DNA of 7,928 bases from contig CANLIF010000057.1 in assembly GCA_947491175.1 (NCBI GenBank), positions 1 through 7,928 on the forward strand, read 5' to 3'. Made by a program: the position numbers and the translations under genes. Below are positions 1 to 6,399 of this stretch, one piece after another; within the stretch, counting starts at the first letter, position 1; each line of letters starts with the position of its first letter. The DNA comes from Actinomycetota bacterium. GTDB lineage: Bacteria; Actinomycetota; Actinomycetes; S36-B12; UBA5976. A model generated the notes under the pieces. It had not been told where the DNA came from. It was given only the letters and a program-made list of their open reading frames with translations, and did not search any database.

Positions 1-1202
1 GTGTCGTGCAGTGCAAATGCTGAGTCACCGCCAAGAACTTTCTTCTTTGTCGACTTCAAATCAGAAGCGACTAAATCAAACATCGAAGTTCCACGTTCTA
101 GGGTGCTAAGGAAAGTTTCTTCCTCTGCAGCAGCAATCGACATGATTCGTCCTTGCTCGGTAAGTAACTCAGGATATTGCGGTGCCATTGCCGTGATACT
201 TGCTGCAATCAACTCCTTCATCGAAGGCTCATTCGTACCAAGAAGCCGCATGTTACGGACTACGCGACGCAAAATTCTTCGAAGTACATATCCACGACCT
301 TCGTTACCAGGCAAGACGCCATCTGCGATCAGGAATGCGCACGTGCGCGCGTGGTCAGCAACTACACGTAATGCAACGTCAGCCTTTGGATCAGACCCAT
401 ACTTTCGACCGCTTAACTCGCTGGCGCGATCCAATATTATGCGTGTGGTGTCAATTTCATAAATGTTGTCGACACCTTGCAGTAATGCGGCCATCCGCTC
501 GAGGCCCATGCCAGTGTCAATACTCTTCGATGGAAGCTCACCAAGGATTGGAAAATTTTCTTTCCCGGGACCTTCACCACGTTCGAATTGCATGAAGACC
601 AAATTCCATACTTCTAGGTATCTGGTTTCATCTGCGATTGGACCACCTTCTCGACCATGTTCAGGTCCGCGATCATAATAGATTTCCGAGCACGGTCCAC
701 ATGGACCTGGCACGCCCATTGACCAATAGTTGTCGGCCATGTCACGTCGTTGAATTCGCTCCATTGGAACGCCAACTACTTTGTGCCAGATGTCTACACT
801 TTCATCGTCATCTAAGTAAACCGTTACCCAAAGCTTGTCCTCAGGAAATCCGTACCCGCCTGCAGAAACTGGTGAAGTAAGAAGTTCCCAAGCGTACGGA
901 ATGGCATCTTGCTTGAAATAGTCGCCGAATGAAAAGTTGCCACACATTTGAAAAAACGAAGCGTGCCGTGTTGTCTTGCCAACTTCTTCAATGTCTAAAG
1001 TTCTAACGACTTTCTGTGCTGACACAGCCCGCGGGTAGGGTGACGCTGCCTCACCAAGAAAATACGGTTTAAATGGAACCATTCCCGCGTTCACGAACAG
1101 CAGAGTCGGATCATCGAGTAGCAGACTGGCGCTAGGCACGACCGTGTGACCTTTGGACTCAAAGTAGTTCAAAAATCTGGATCGAATTTCAGCGGATTCC
1201 AC
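1..1202 (-). CDS. alaS: Alanyl-tRNA synthetase, N-terminal 400 residues (partial, runs off the left edge)
   Basis: Class II synthetase that charges tRNA(Ala) with alanine in the cytoplasm. The minus-strand frame is open for 400 codons and is cut by the window edge, so roughly the second half of a usual ~880-residue enzyme (editing domain and C-Ala domain) is missing. Visible in order: motif 1 region LLFVNAGMVPFKPYF (34-48), motif 2 region with TTRHASFFQ and GNFSFGDYFK (77-97), the EVWNLVFMQF segment (197-206), and motif 3 DTGMGLERMA (229-238). The tRNA-recognition helices contain PGNEGRGYVLRR (298-309). Asn300 and Asp400 line up, from memory, with E. coli Asn303 and Asp400, which read the G3:U70 pair. 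The start is taken as GTG at 1200-1202 because AAAGAG lies 9 bases upstream and the product begins MESAEIRSRF, as expected for the family. An in-frame TTG at 1209-1211 abuts that AAAGAG and is less likely. It is the last visible gene of the minus-strand block, 90 bases after rarA. Confidence 0.97.
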   Translation of the reverse strand, partial: MESAEIRSRFLNYFESKGHTVVPSASLLLDDPTLLFVNAGMVPFKPYFLGEAASPYPRAVSAQKVVRTLDIEEVGKTTRHASFFQMCGNFSFGDYFKQDAIPYAWELLTSPVSAGGYGFPEDKLWVTVYLDDDESVDIWHKVVGVPMERIQRRDMADNYWSMGVPGPCGPCSEIYYDRGPEHGREGGPIADETRYLEVWNLVFMQFERGEGPGKENFPILGELPSKSIDTGMGLERMAALLQGVDNIYEIDTTRIILDRASELSGRKYGSDPKADVALRVVADHARTCAFLIADGVLPGNEGRGYVLRRILRRVVRNMRLLGTNEPSMKELIAASITAMAPQYPELLTEQGRIMSIAAAEEETFLSTLERGTSMFDLVASDLKSTKKKVLGGDSAFALHD

Positions 1203-1292
1203 TGCTATCAACTCTTTCTATTAAACGAACGTGAATCAAACTAGACTTGGTTAGGTATTCCTTAAACCCTAACGAACTTAGTTAGTAATGGC
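1203..1292 (-). promoter_or_regulatory. alaS leader / intergenic region with small inverted repeats and possible promoter
   Basis: This is the largest gap in the minus-strand block. On the minus strand the motif CTAAC at 1281-1285 can pair with GTTAGG at 1268-1273, and that same GTTAGG can pair instead with CCTAAC at 1250-1255. The two small stems are mutually exclusive. A bulged hairpin can also be drawn over 1249-1268. No uridine-rich run follows, so it is not a standard intrinsic terminator. A TANNNT-type -10 candidate, TAGTTT, lies at 1238-1243 on the minus strand, with only a poor -35 match upstream. The ribosome binding site is AAAGAG at 1212-1217. No T-box consensus was recognised. A promoter or a structured leader for alaS is plausible but unproven. 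Confidence 0.3.
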
Positions 1293-2612
1293 TCAATCCC
1301 TACCCAGAATGGAACGGATCTTGTTCCAAATCTGATTTAAGGCGGATTCCTCGCCACGTTCTGTTGGCAGGTAGTACCTGGCTTGATTTAGTGGATCAGG
1401 CAAGTATTTCTGCTCACTCACGCCTGAGGTTTCGTTATGGGGATATGAATATCCGACACCATGGCCCAAATCCCCCGCTCGCGCATAATGTGAATCACGA
1501 AGATGAGCTGGCACGATACCGATATCCCCGATTCGAATGTCTTCGATCGCTCGATCAATTGCCAAGTACGCACTGTTGGATTTAGGTGCCAGCGCAAGCG
1601 CAATGGTTGCCTGTGACAGCGTGATTCGAGCCTCTGGCATCCCAATAAGAGCCACAGTCTGCGCCGCTGCAACGGCGAGTTGAAGCATTGAATTATCAGC
1701 TAAACCAATGTCTTCGCTGGCACTTATCATCAGGCGTCGGGCAATAAACCTTGGGTCTTCGCCAGCTTGAAGCATTCGTCCTAAGTAATGCAGCGCAGCA
1801 TCTGGATCAGAACCCCGAATGGATTTGATGAAGGCGCTAATGATGTCGTAATGCTGATCTCCAGCCTTGTCATAGCGAACTACATTGTGATCACTTGCTG
1901 CACTTATGTCATCAACTGAAATTTCCGCATGAGAATTTCCTAGTGCCACGCCGGCTGCAGCCTCAAGAATCGTCAGCGCTCGCCGAGCATCACCACCAGC
2001 AAGGCGTATCAACATCTCGAGCGCATCTGGTGTCAAAGAAACAGCATCATTGAGACCACGGGGTTCCGAGATTGCTCGCGTGACAACATTGGTAATTTCA
2101 TGTTCATCTAATTCGGAAAGAGTTACTAGCAATGAGCGAGACATTAGCGGAGCAATAACAGAAAATGACGGGTTCTCAGTTGTTGCTGCAACCAAAGTGA
2201 CCCAACCATTCTCGACTCCAGGTAGCAGCGCGTCTTGTTGAGTTTTATTGAAGCGATGGACTTCATCTACAAATAGGACGGTGGCAATCCCGTACAGAGA
2301 CTTATTTTCTTTCGCCGAGGTGATTACTTCTCGAACATCTTTCACACCAGCATTAATTGCAGAAAGTTCCATAAATTTGGCCGAGCCAGCTCGCGCAATA
2401 AGTTGCGCAAGTGTTGTCTTTCCAGTTCCCGGTGGTCCCCACAAAATCACCGATGATTTTGTGTCAACATCTGTTGGCTGCAACAGTTTATGCAGTGGGC
2501 TGCCTTTTGCAATTGCCTTTCGTTGGCCAACAAATTCATCCAAAGTGCGCGGGCGCATTCGAACTGCGAGCGGTGATCCGCTTGGCTCTTGATCGAAAAG
2601 TGAATCAGTCAT
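1293..2612 (-). CDS. rarA: Replication-associated recombination protein A (AAA+ ATPase, RarA/MgsA)
   Basis: A 439-residue AAA+ ATPase of the RarA/MgsA/WRNIP1 family, related to clamp-loader subunits. Family members act on DNA at stalled replication forks and single-strand gaps and interact with SSB. Visible: an N-terminal DEFVGQ box (25-30), Walker A GPPGTGKT (59-66), Walker B FVDEVHRF (114-121) followed by the family hallmark NKTQQDALLPGVE, sensor 1 AATTENPSF (142-150), arginine-finger region LMSRS (156-160), and sensor 2 GGDARRAL (205-212). The C-terminal tetramerisation domain ends with the typical EQKYLPDPL and RYYLPTERG stretches. The length matches the family. I chose ATG at 2610-2612 (protein MTDSLFDQEP) rather than the in-frame ATG at 2690, because the 26 extra codons lie inside aspS and resemble no family N-terminus. 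The start overlaps the aspS stop by 8 bases and has no clear Shine-Dalgarno, which suggests translational coupling to aspS. Confidence 0.96.
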   Translation of the reverse strand: MTDSLFDQEPSGSPLAVRMRPRTLDEFVGQRKAIAKGSPLHKLLQPTDVDTKSSVILWGPPGTGKTTLAQLIARAGSAKFMELSAINAGVKDVREVITSAKENKSLYGIATVLFVDEVHRFNKTQQDALLPGVENGWVTLVAATTENPSFSVIAPLMSRSLLVTLSELDEHEITNVVTRAISEPRGLNDAVSLTPDALEMLIRLAGGDARRALTILEAAAGVALGNSHAEISVDDISAASDHNVVRYDKAGDQHYDIISAFIKSIRGSDPDAALHYLGRMLQAGEDPRFIARRLMISASEDIGLADNSMLQLAVAAAQTVALIGMPEARITLSQATIALALAPKSNSAYLAIDRAIEDIRIGDIGIVPAHLRDSHYARAGDLGHGVGYSYPHNETSGVSEQKYLPDPLNQARYYLPTERGEESALNQIWNKIRSILGRD

Positions 2613-4350
2613 CGCTTGCGTCTTGCGCAGACGGATCTGCGTCGATCCCAGCCTCAAGTCGCTGTTGATCTGTAATTGGAGTTGGCGCACTCGTTAGTGG
2701 ATCAAAGCCCGCCCCCGTCTTAGGGAAGGCAATAACGTCTCGCAAACTCGTGGCGCCCGAAAGCAACATACAGATTCGATCCCAACCAAAGGCGATACCG
2801 CCATGTGGTGGTGGGCCAAAAGCAAAGGCATCTAGCAGGAATCCAAACTTCTCGCGGGTTTCTTCATCGCTAAGACCTAGGAGGCTAAATACTCTCTCTT
2901 GCACAGCACTTTGGTGAATACGAATTGAACCGCCACCGATTTCGTTTCCATTGCAGACGATGTCATAGGCCCAAGCCAGCGCTTGATCAGGAGCTTCTTC
3001 AAACCGATCCATCCATTGCGAATTCGGTGAAGTAAATGGATGGTGGACTGCAGTCCAACCACCATCGTCAGTTTTTTCAAACATTGGCGCGTCAACGATC
3101 CAAAGGAAAGCCCAAGCACTTTCATCTATTAGGCCACAACGCTCGCCTACTTCTTGACGTACCGCACCAAGTAGCTGTTGCGTACTTGATTTAGCACCGG
3201 CACCAAAGAATGCACAATCCCCTGGCTTTGCTCCAAGACGCGTAGCTAGTCCCGCCCGCTCTTGGTCAGAAAGGTTTTTGGCAACTGGTCCACCAAGAGT
3301 TCCATCTGCATCAAAAGTTACGTAAGCCAAGCCTTTAGCACCGCGTTGCTTTGCCCAGTCTTGCCACGCATCGAAGGTACGTCTTGGTTGATCAGCGCCA
3401 CCAGGCATAACAACTGCGCCTACGTATTCATTTTGGAAAACTCGGAATTCAGTCGATTTGAAGTATTCGGTGCAATCCGAGAGTTCAATGTCAAAACGCA
3501 AATCTGGTTTGTCAGAACCATACTTATCCATCGCGTCAAAATAAGTCATGCGAGGAATGTCACCAATGGTGTAGCCCAAAGTACCTTGCCAAAGACTTCG
3601 TACAATCGCTTCGCCAACTTCAAGAATGTCTTCTTGCTCAACAAAGCTCATTTCAATATCGAGTTGAGTGAACTCGGGTTGACGATCCTTACGGAAGTCT
3701 TCATCCCGATAACACCTTGCGATTTGGTAATACCTTTCCATGCCGGCGACCATTAGCAACTGCTTAAACAATTGCGGGCTCTGCGGCAATGCATACCAAT
3801 GGCCAGGTTGCAGTCGCACCGGCACCAAGAAGTCGCGTGCGCCTTCAGGAGTGCTACGGGTTAGCGTTGGTGTTTCAATTTCAACAAAATTTCTTTCGTG
3901 TAAAACATCGCGTGCCAACCGGTTAACATCGCTACGCATTCGCATGATGTTTCCTGCCGCTGGCCGGCGCAAATCCAAGTAGCGATACTTTAGACGTGTT
4001 TCCTCGCCAACCGTGATTGCGTCATCGATTGGAAACGGTAGCGGTGCACTCTTGCTCAGGACCACAACTGAGTCTGCAATAACTTCAATGTCGCCAGTTT
4101 GAATTTCAGCGTTTTCATTGCCTGCGGGACGAGCTTCTACTGTCCCGATAATCTGTAGACAGAACTCGGATCGAAGTTCGCCGGCTACCGCCTCATCGCG
4201 AACTACAACTTGAACTGTCCCGCTTGAGTCTCGTAAGTCTAAAAATGCGATGCCGCCATGGTCACGGCGCTTACCTACCCAGCCAGCCAAAGTTACTTGG
4301 GAACCAGCATCACTTAAACGGAGTGCGCCAGCATTGGTATTTCTCAGCAT
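2605..4350 (-). CDS. aspS: Aspartyl-tRNA synthetase, probably non-discriminating (AspRS/Asp-tRNA(Asn) type)
   Basis: Class IIb synthetase of the long bacterial type, 581 residues. It charges tRNA(Asp) with aspartate and, if non-discriminating, also tRNA(Asn). Visible in order: an OB-fold anticodon-binding domain (about 1-110) with GWVGKRRDHGG; the first catalytic block with NFVEIETPTLTRSTPEGARDF (154-174); the ALPQSPQLFKQLLM segment (187-200); motif 2 FRKDRQPEFTQLD (219-231); a bacterial GAD insertion (about 287-415) after GSDKPDLRF (278-286); and motif 3 GGIAFGWDR (517-525). His31 and Gly77 occupy the positions that are Leu30 and Lys81 in the discriminating E. coli enzyme. His and Gly at these sites are the published signature of non-discriminating bacterial AspRS. 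The start ATG at 4348-4350 has a good AAGGAA site 6 bases upstream. The gene lies 19 bases after hisS and overlaps rarA by 8 bases. Similarity to the mycobacterial enzyme is high along the whole length (from memory, not aligned by program). Confidence 0.98.
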   Translation of the reverse strand: MLRNTNAGALRLSDAGSQVTLAGWVGKRRDHGGIAFLDLRDSSGTVQVVVRDEAVAGELRSEFCLQIIGTVEARPAGNENAEIQTGDIEVIADSVVVLSKSAPLPFPIDDAITVGEETRLKYRYLDLRRPAAGNIMRMRSDVNRLARDVLHERNFVEIETPTLTRSTPEGARDFLVPVRLQPGHWYALPQSPQLFKQLLMVAGMERYYQIARCYRDEDFRKDRQPEFTQLDIEMSFVEQEDILEVGEAIVRSLWQGTLGYTIGDIPRMTYFDAMDKYGSDKPDLRFDIELSDCTEYFKSTEFRVFQNEYVGAVVMPGGADQPRRTFDAWQDWAKQRGAKGLAYVTFDADGTLGGPVAKNLSDQERAGLATRLGAKPGDCAFFGAGAKSSTQQLLGAVRQEVGERCGLIDESAWAFLWIVDAPMFEKTDDGGWTAVHHPFTSPNSQWMDRFEEAPDQALAWAYDIVCNGNEIGGGSIRIHQSAVQERVFSLLGLSDEETREKFGFLLDAFAFGPPPHGGIAFGWDRICMLLSGATSLRDVIAFPKTGAGFDPLTSAPTPITDQQRLEAGIDADPSAQDASDD

Positions 4351-4356
4351 TTAATG

Positions 4357-4362
4357 TTCCTT
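4357..4362 (-). promoter_or_regulatory. Ribosome binding site of aspS
   Basis: AAGGAA on the minus strand lies 6 bases upstream of the aspS ATG, within the 19-base hisS-aspS gap. It is one of the two strongest Shine-Dalgarno matches in the window (the other precedes the DUF349 gene) and fixes the aspS start. No room remains for a terminator between the two genes, supporting co-transcription. Confidence 0.75.
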
Positions 4363-4369
4363 AATTGGA

Positions 4370-5635
4370 TTATTTGAGTCGATCTAGCAAAACACTTACC
4401 AGCGATTCTACCGCCAGGCTTTCTTGTGAACCATCAACAAGGTTTTTCACCACCGCAGTTGAATTTGCAATCTCATCCTCGCCAATAATCAGCGCGAACT
4501 TTGCGCCGCGGCGATCCGCGCTCTTCATAGCAGCTTTAATCGACCTACCGTCATAAGTAATGTCGGCATTAATCCCAGCGGATCTTATGTCGCCAGCAAT
4601 TCCCACGACCTTGGTAATAGCTTCTTGCCCAACTGGGATTAGAAATACATCTGTGCTGGATTCGTCTACTAACTTCAAACCTTCCGCCTGAACAGCTAGG
4701 CAAGTTCGATCCACACCTAGACCAAAGCCAACCCCACCAATCGCCGGGCCGCCTAAAGTTTCGATTAAGCCGTCGTAGCGGCCGCCACCACCAATTGCAG
4801 ATTGCGCGCCTAAACCGTCATGAACACATTCAAATGTGGTGCGAACGTAGTAGTCCAAACCACGCACTAAACGTGGGGCTTTTTCATATTTGACCCCAAG
4901 CACGTCAAGGTAACCAAGAACTTTTTCATGATGTTCAGAACAAGCAGCGCACAGATGATCTGGCATCAGTGGCGCGTCCTTTAACTGGTCCTGAACTGCA
5001 TCACGCTTATCGTCCAGTACCCGTAGCGGATTAATCTCGGCACGAGCGCGTGTTGTTTCATCTAAATCACACTTACTCAAAAAATCAACCAAAGTCTTCC
5101 GATAGCCAGGACGACATTCCTTGCAGCCAAGAGAGTTGACCAGAATCCGAACTTGCTTCAAACCTAAGATATTTCGTTGTGCGTGATGTGCCATCCAAAT
5201 TACTTCAGCGTCAAGGGCTGGATCTGAGGATCCGATGGATTCGACACCGACCTGAGTGTGTTGACGGTATCTGCCAGATTGCGGTTGTTCATATCTAAAG
5301 TGCGGTCCGGTGTACCAAACTTTCGCCGGTAACGCACCGCGATCCATTCGGCTCTCCAACATTGCGCGGAGAACGCCAGCTGTACCCTCTGGCTTTAGCG
5401 TGAGACTGCGTCCACCTTTATCTTCGAAGGTATACATCTCTTTGGAAACTACATCAGTTGATTCACCGACGCCACGAACGAATAATGCCGTGTCTTCAAA
5501 AATGGGTGTTTCGATGTATCCATATCCGGAATTTCGGGGTGGTGTCGACAGCGCGTCACGAACCGCCAGCCAGAGCGCCGAAAACGGCGGCGTTACATCA
5601 TAGGTTCCCTTGGGAGCCTTAAATAACTCGGTCAT
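4370..5635 (-). CDS. hisS: Histidyl-tRNA synthetase
   Basis: Class II synthetase that charges tRNA(His), 421 residues, the usual bacterial length. Visible: N-terminal APKGTYDVTP (7-16); motif 1 region YGYIETPIFE (38-47); TLKPEGTAGVLRAM (79-92); motif 2 GPHFRYEQPQSGRYRQHTQ (110-128); HisA motif LVRGLDYYVRTTFE (256-269) with the conserved Arg of the active site; HisB motif GGGGRYDGL (282-290); and motif 3 GFGLGVDR (303-310). The C-terminal anticodon-binding domain (about 328-421) starts with DVFLIPVG. The insertion domain holds two Cys pairs, Cys171/Cys174 (GCKECR) and Cys229/Cys232 (LCAAC), which could bind zinc. The central pair found in some other bacteria is absent. The ATG at 5633-5635 overlaps the stop of the upstream hydrolase gene by ATGA. 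With only a distant AGGG before it, translation is probably coupled. It is not the HisZ paralogue: the HisA motif is intact and no his biosynthesis genes are nearby. Confidence 0.98.
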   Translation of the reverse strand: MTELFKAPKGTYDVTPPFSALWLAVRDALSTPPRNSGYGYIETPIFEDTALFVRGVGESTDVVSKEMYTFEDKGGRSLTLKPEGTAGVLRAMLESRMDRGALPAKVWYTGPHFRYEQPQSGRYRQHTQVGVESIGSSDPALDAEVIWMAHHAQRNILGLKQVRILVNSLGCKECRPGYRKTLVDFLSKCDLDETTRARAEINPLRVLDDKRDAVQDQLKDAPLMPDHLCAACSEHHEKVLGYLDVLGVKYEKAPRLVRGLDYYVRTTFECVHDGLGAQSAIGGGGRYDGLIETLGGPAIGGVGFGLGVDRTCLAVQAEGLKLVDESSTDVFLIPVGQEAITKVVGIAGDIRSAGINADITYDGRSIKAAMKSADRRGAKFALIIGEDEIANSTAVVKNLVDGSQESLAVESLVSVLLDRLK

Positions 5636-6321
5636 ACCGCGCTTAAGCCCTTAGCAACTCGCAACAAATATTCGTTACTGCTCTTCTCAATAGTCATGTT
5701 GCTCGATGGGCCATGTCCTGGATAAACCAACGAAGAGTCTGGCAAATTCAAAACCACATCTCGCAAGGAAGTGTCCATGTCTTTCGGGGAACTGCCCGGT
5801 AAGTCGGTGCGACCAATTGCGCCTGCAAACAAAACATCACCTGTAAATACATGGTTAACGTCGCCGGCAAAATCAAACAAGATTGAACCTTGTGTGTGAC
5901 CAGGGGCGTGTAGGACTGTGAACTTGAGTCCCGCCAACTCCATTGTCATTAAGTCTGTGACTTCCCTAGTGTCTTCAGGTTCTGCGAACACATCGTCAGT
6001 TGCCATCATTTCCATAAGTGCATTTTTAGTTTCGATAGAAACACCTGCGCCTGGATCATTAAGTAAGAATCGATCAGCGCCGTGGATGTAAGCCGGGATT
6101 CCATAACCTGTTGCAACTGGGAAGATCGACCACATGTGATCAATGTGGCCATGAGTCAACATGGTGGCAATTGGCTTGAGGTTGTGCTCAGAAATGATCT
6201 CTTTGATCCCCGGGGCACTGCCTAATCCAGGATCAAGGATGATGCACTCGGAATTTGCACTGGGCGCTATTACATAACAGTTGGTCTGCCATGGACCTGC
6301 ACCAAAACTTTTAACTAACAT
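5632..6321 (-). CDS. Metallo-beta-lactamase-fold hydrolase, glyoxalase II-like (substrate unknown)
   Basis: A 229-residue soluble metallo-beta-lactamase-fold protein with a complete binuclear metal site. From the chosen start the ligands are THGHIDH (56-62: His57, His59, Asp61, His62), His142 in APGHT, Asp162 in TGDVLF and His203 in PGHGP. The IGRTDLPG segment after TGDVLF is typical of the glyoxalase II-like branch, whose named member hydrolyses S-D-lactoylglutathione. The C-terminal substrate domain of true glyoxalase II (about 250 residues or more) is absent. Actinobacteria generally lack glutathione, so another thioester is likely. The function here is not settled. I prefer ATG at 6319-6321 (MLVKSFGAG) because GGG lies 8 bases upstream. 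The GTG at 6325-6327 would put that site only 2 bases away. It is the first gene of the minus-strand unit and overlaps hisS by 4 bases, an adjacency common in actinobacteria. Confidence 0.92.
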   Translation of the reverse strand: MLVKSFGAGPWQTNCYVIAPSANSECIILDPGLGSAPGIKEIISEHNLKPIATMLTHGHIDHMWSIFPVATGYGIPAYIHGADRFLLNDPGAGVSIETKNALMEMMATDDVFAEPEDTREVTDLMTMELAGLKFTVLHAPGHTQGSILFDFAGDVNHVFTGDVLFAGAIGRTDLPGSSPKDMDTSLRDVVLNLPDSSLVYPGHGPSSNMTIEKSSNEYLLRVAKGLSAV

Positions 6322-6399
6322 AACCACTACCCGTAACTAGGAATTAATCAACGATACCTCGAATTTGCCTGTTTCTAGGGCACCGTAGGATGATGGGTT
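6322..6399. promoter_or_regulatory. Divergent promoter region between the MBL-fold hydrolase and cyclophilin genes
   Basis: These 78 bases separate two divergently read genes and must hold or lie next to the promoters for both units. On the plus strand TTGCCT (6365-6370) and TAGGAT (6386-6391) are separated by 15 bases, a short but tolerable spacing. Initiation about 7 bases past TAGGAT would fall at 6398-6400, on or next to the cyclophilin GTG. The same bases give an AGGA Shine-Dalgarno (6387-6390) 9 bases before that GTG, so the hexamer may be read either way. On the minus strand TATCGT (6351-6356) fits TANNNT for the hydrolase, without a convincing -35. No clear operator palindrome was seen. 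Confidence 0.45.

Noticed and set aside
1..462. 153-codon plus-strand open frame from the left edge
   Set aside because: It is antisense to alaS, whose frame gives a full family match across the same bases. The product resembles nothing and has no ribosome binding site.
1203..1292. T-box riboswitch upstream of alaS
   Set aside because: The region is only 90 bases long, and no T-box sequence or specifier stem was recognised.
2613..2690. 26-codon N-terminal extension of rarA starting at ATG 2690
   Set aside because: It lies wholly within aspS, shows no RarA family similarity and would create an 86-base overlap. The ATG at 2610-2612 gives a normal RarA N-terminus.
3262..3756. 164-codon plus-strand open frame inside aspS
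   Set aside because: It is antisense to a highly conserved part of AspRS. Its length is explained by codon bias on the opposite strand, and there is no recognisable domain.
4370..5635. HisZ (ATP phosphoribosyltransferase regulatory subunit) instead of HisRS
   Set aside because: HisA and HisB motifs, motif 2 and the C-terminal anticodon-binding domain are all intact, and no histidine biosynthesis gene is adjacent.
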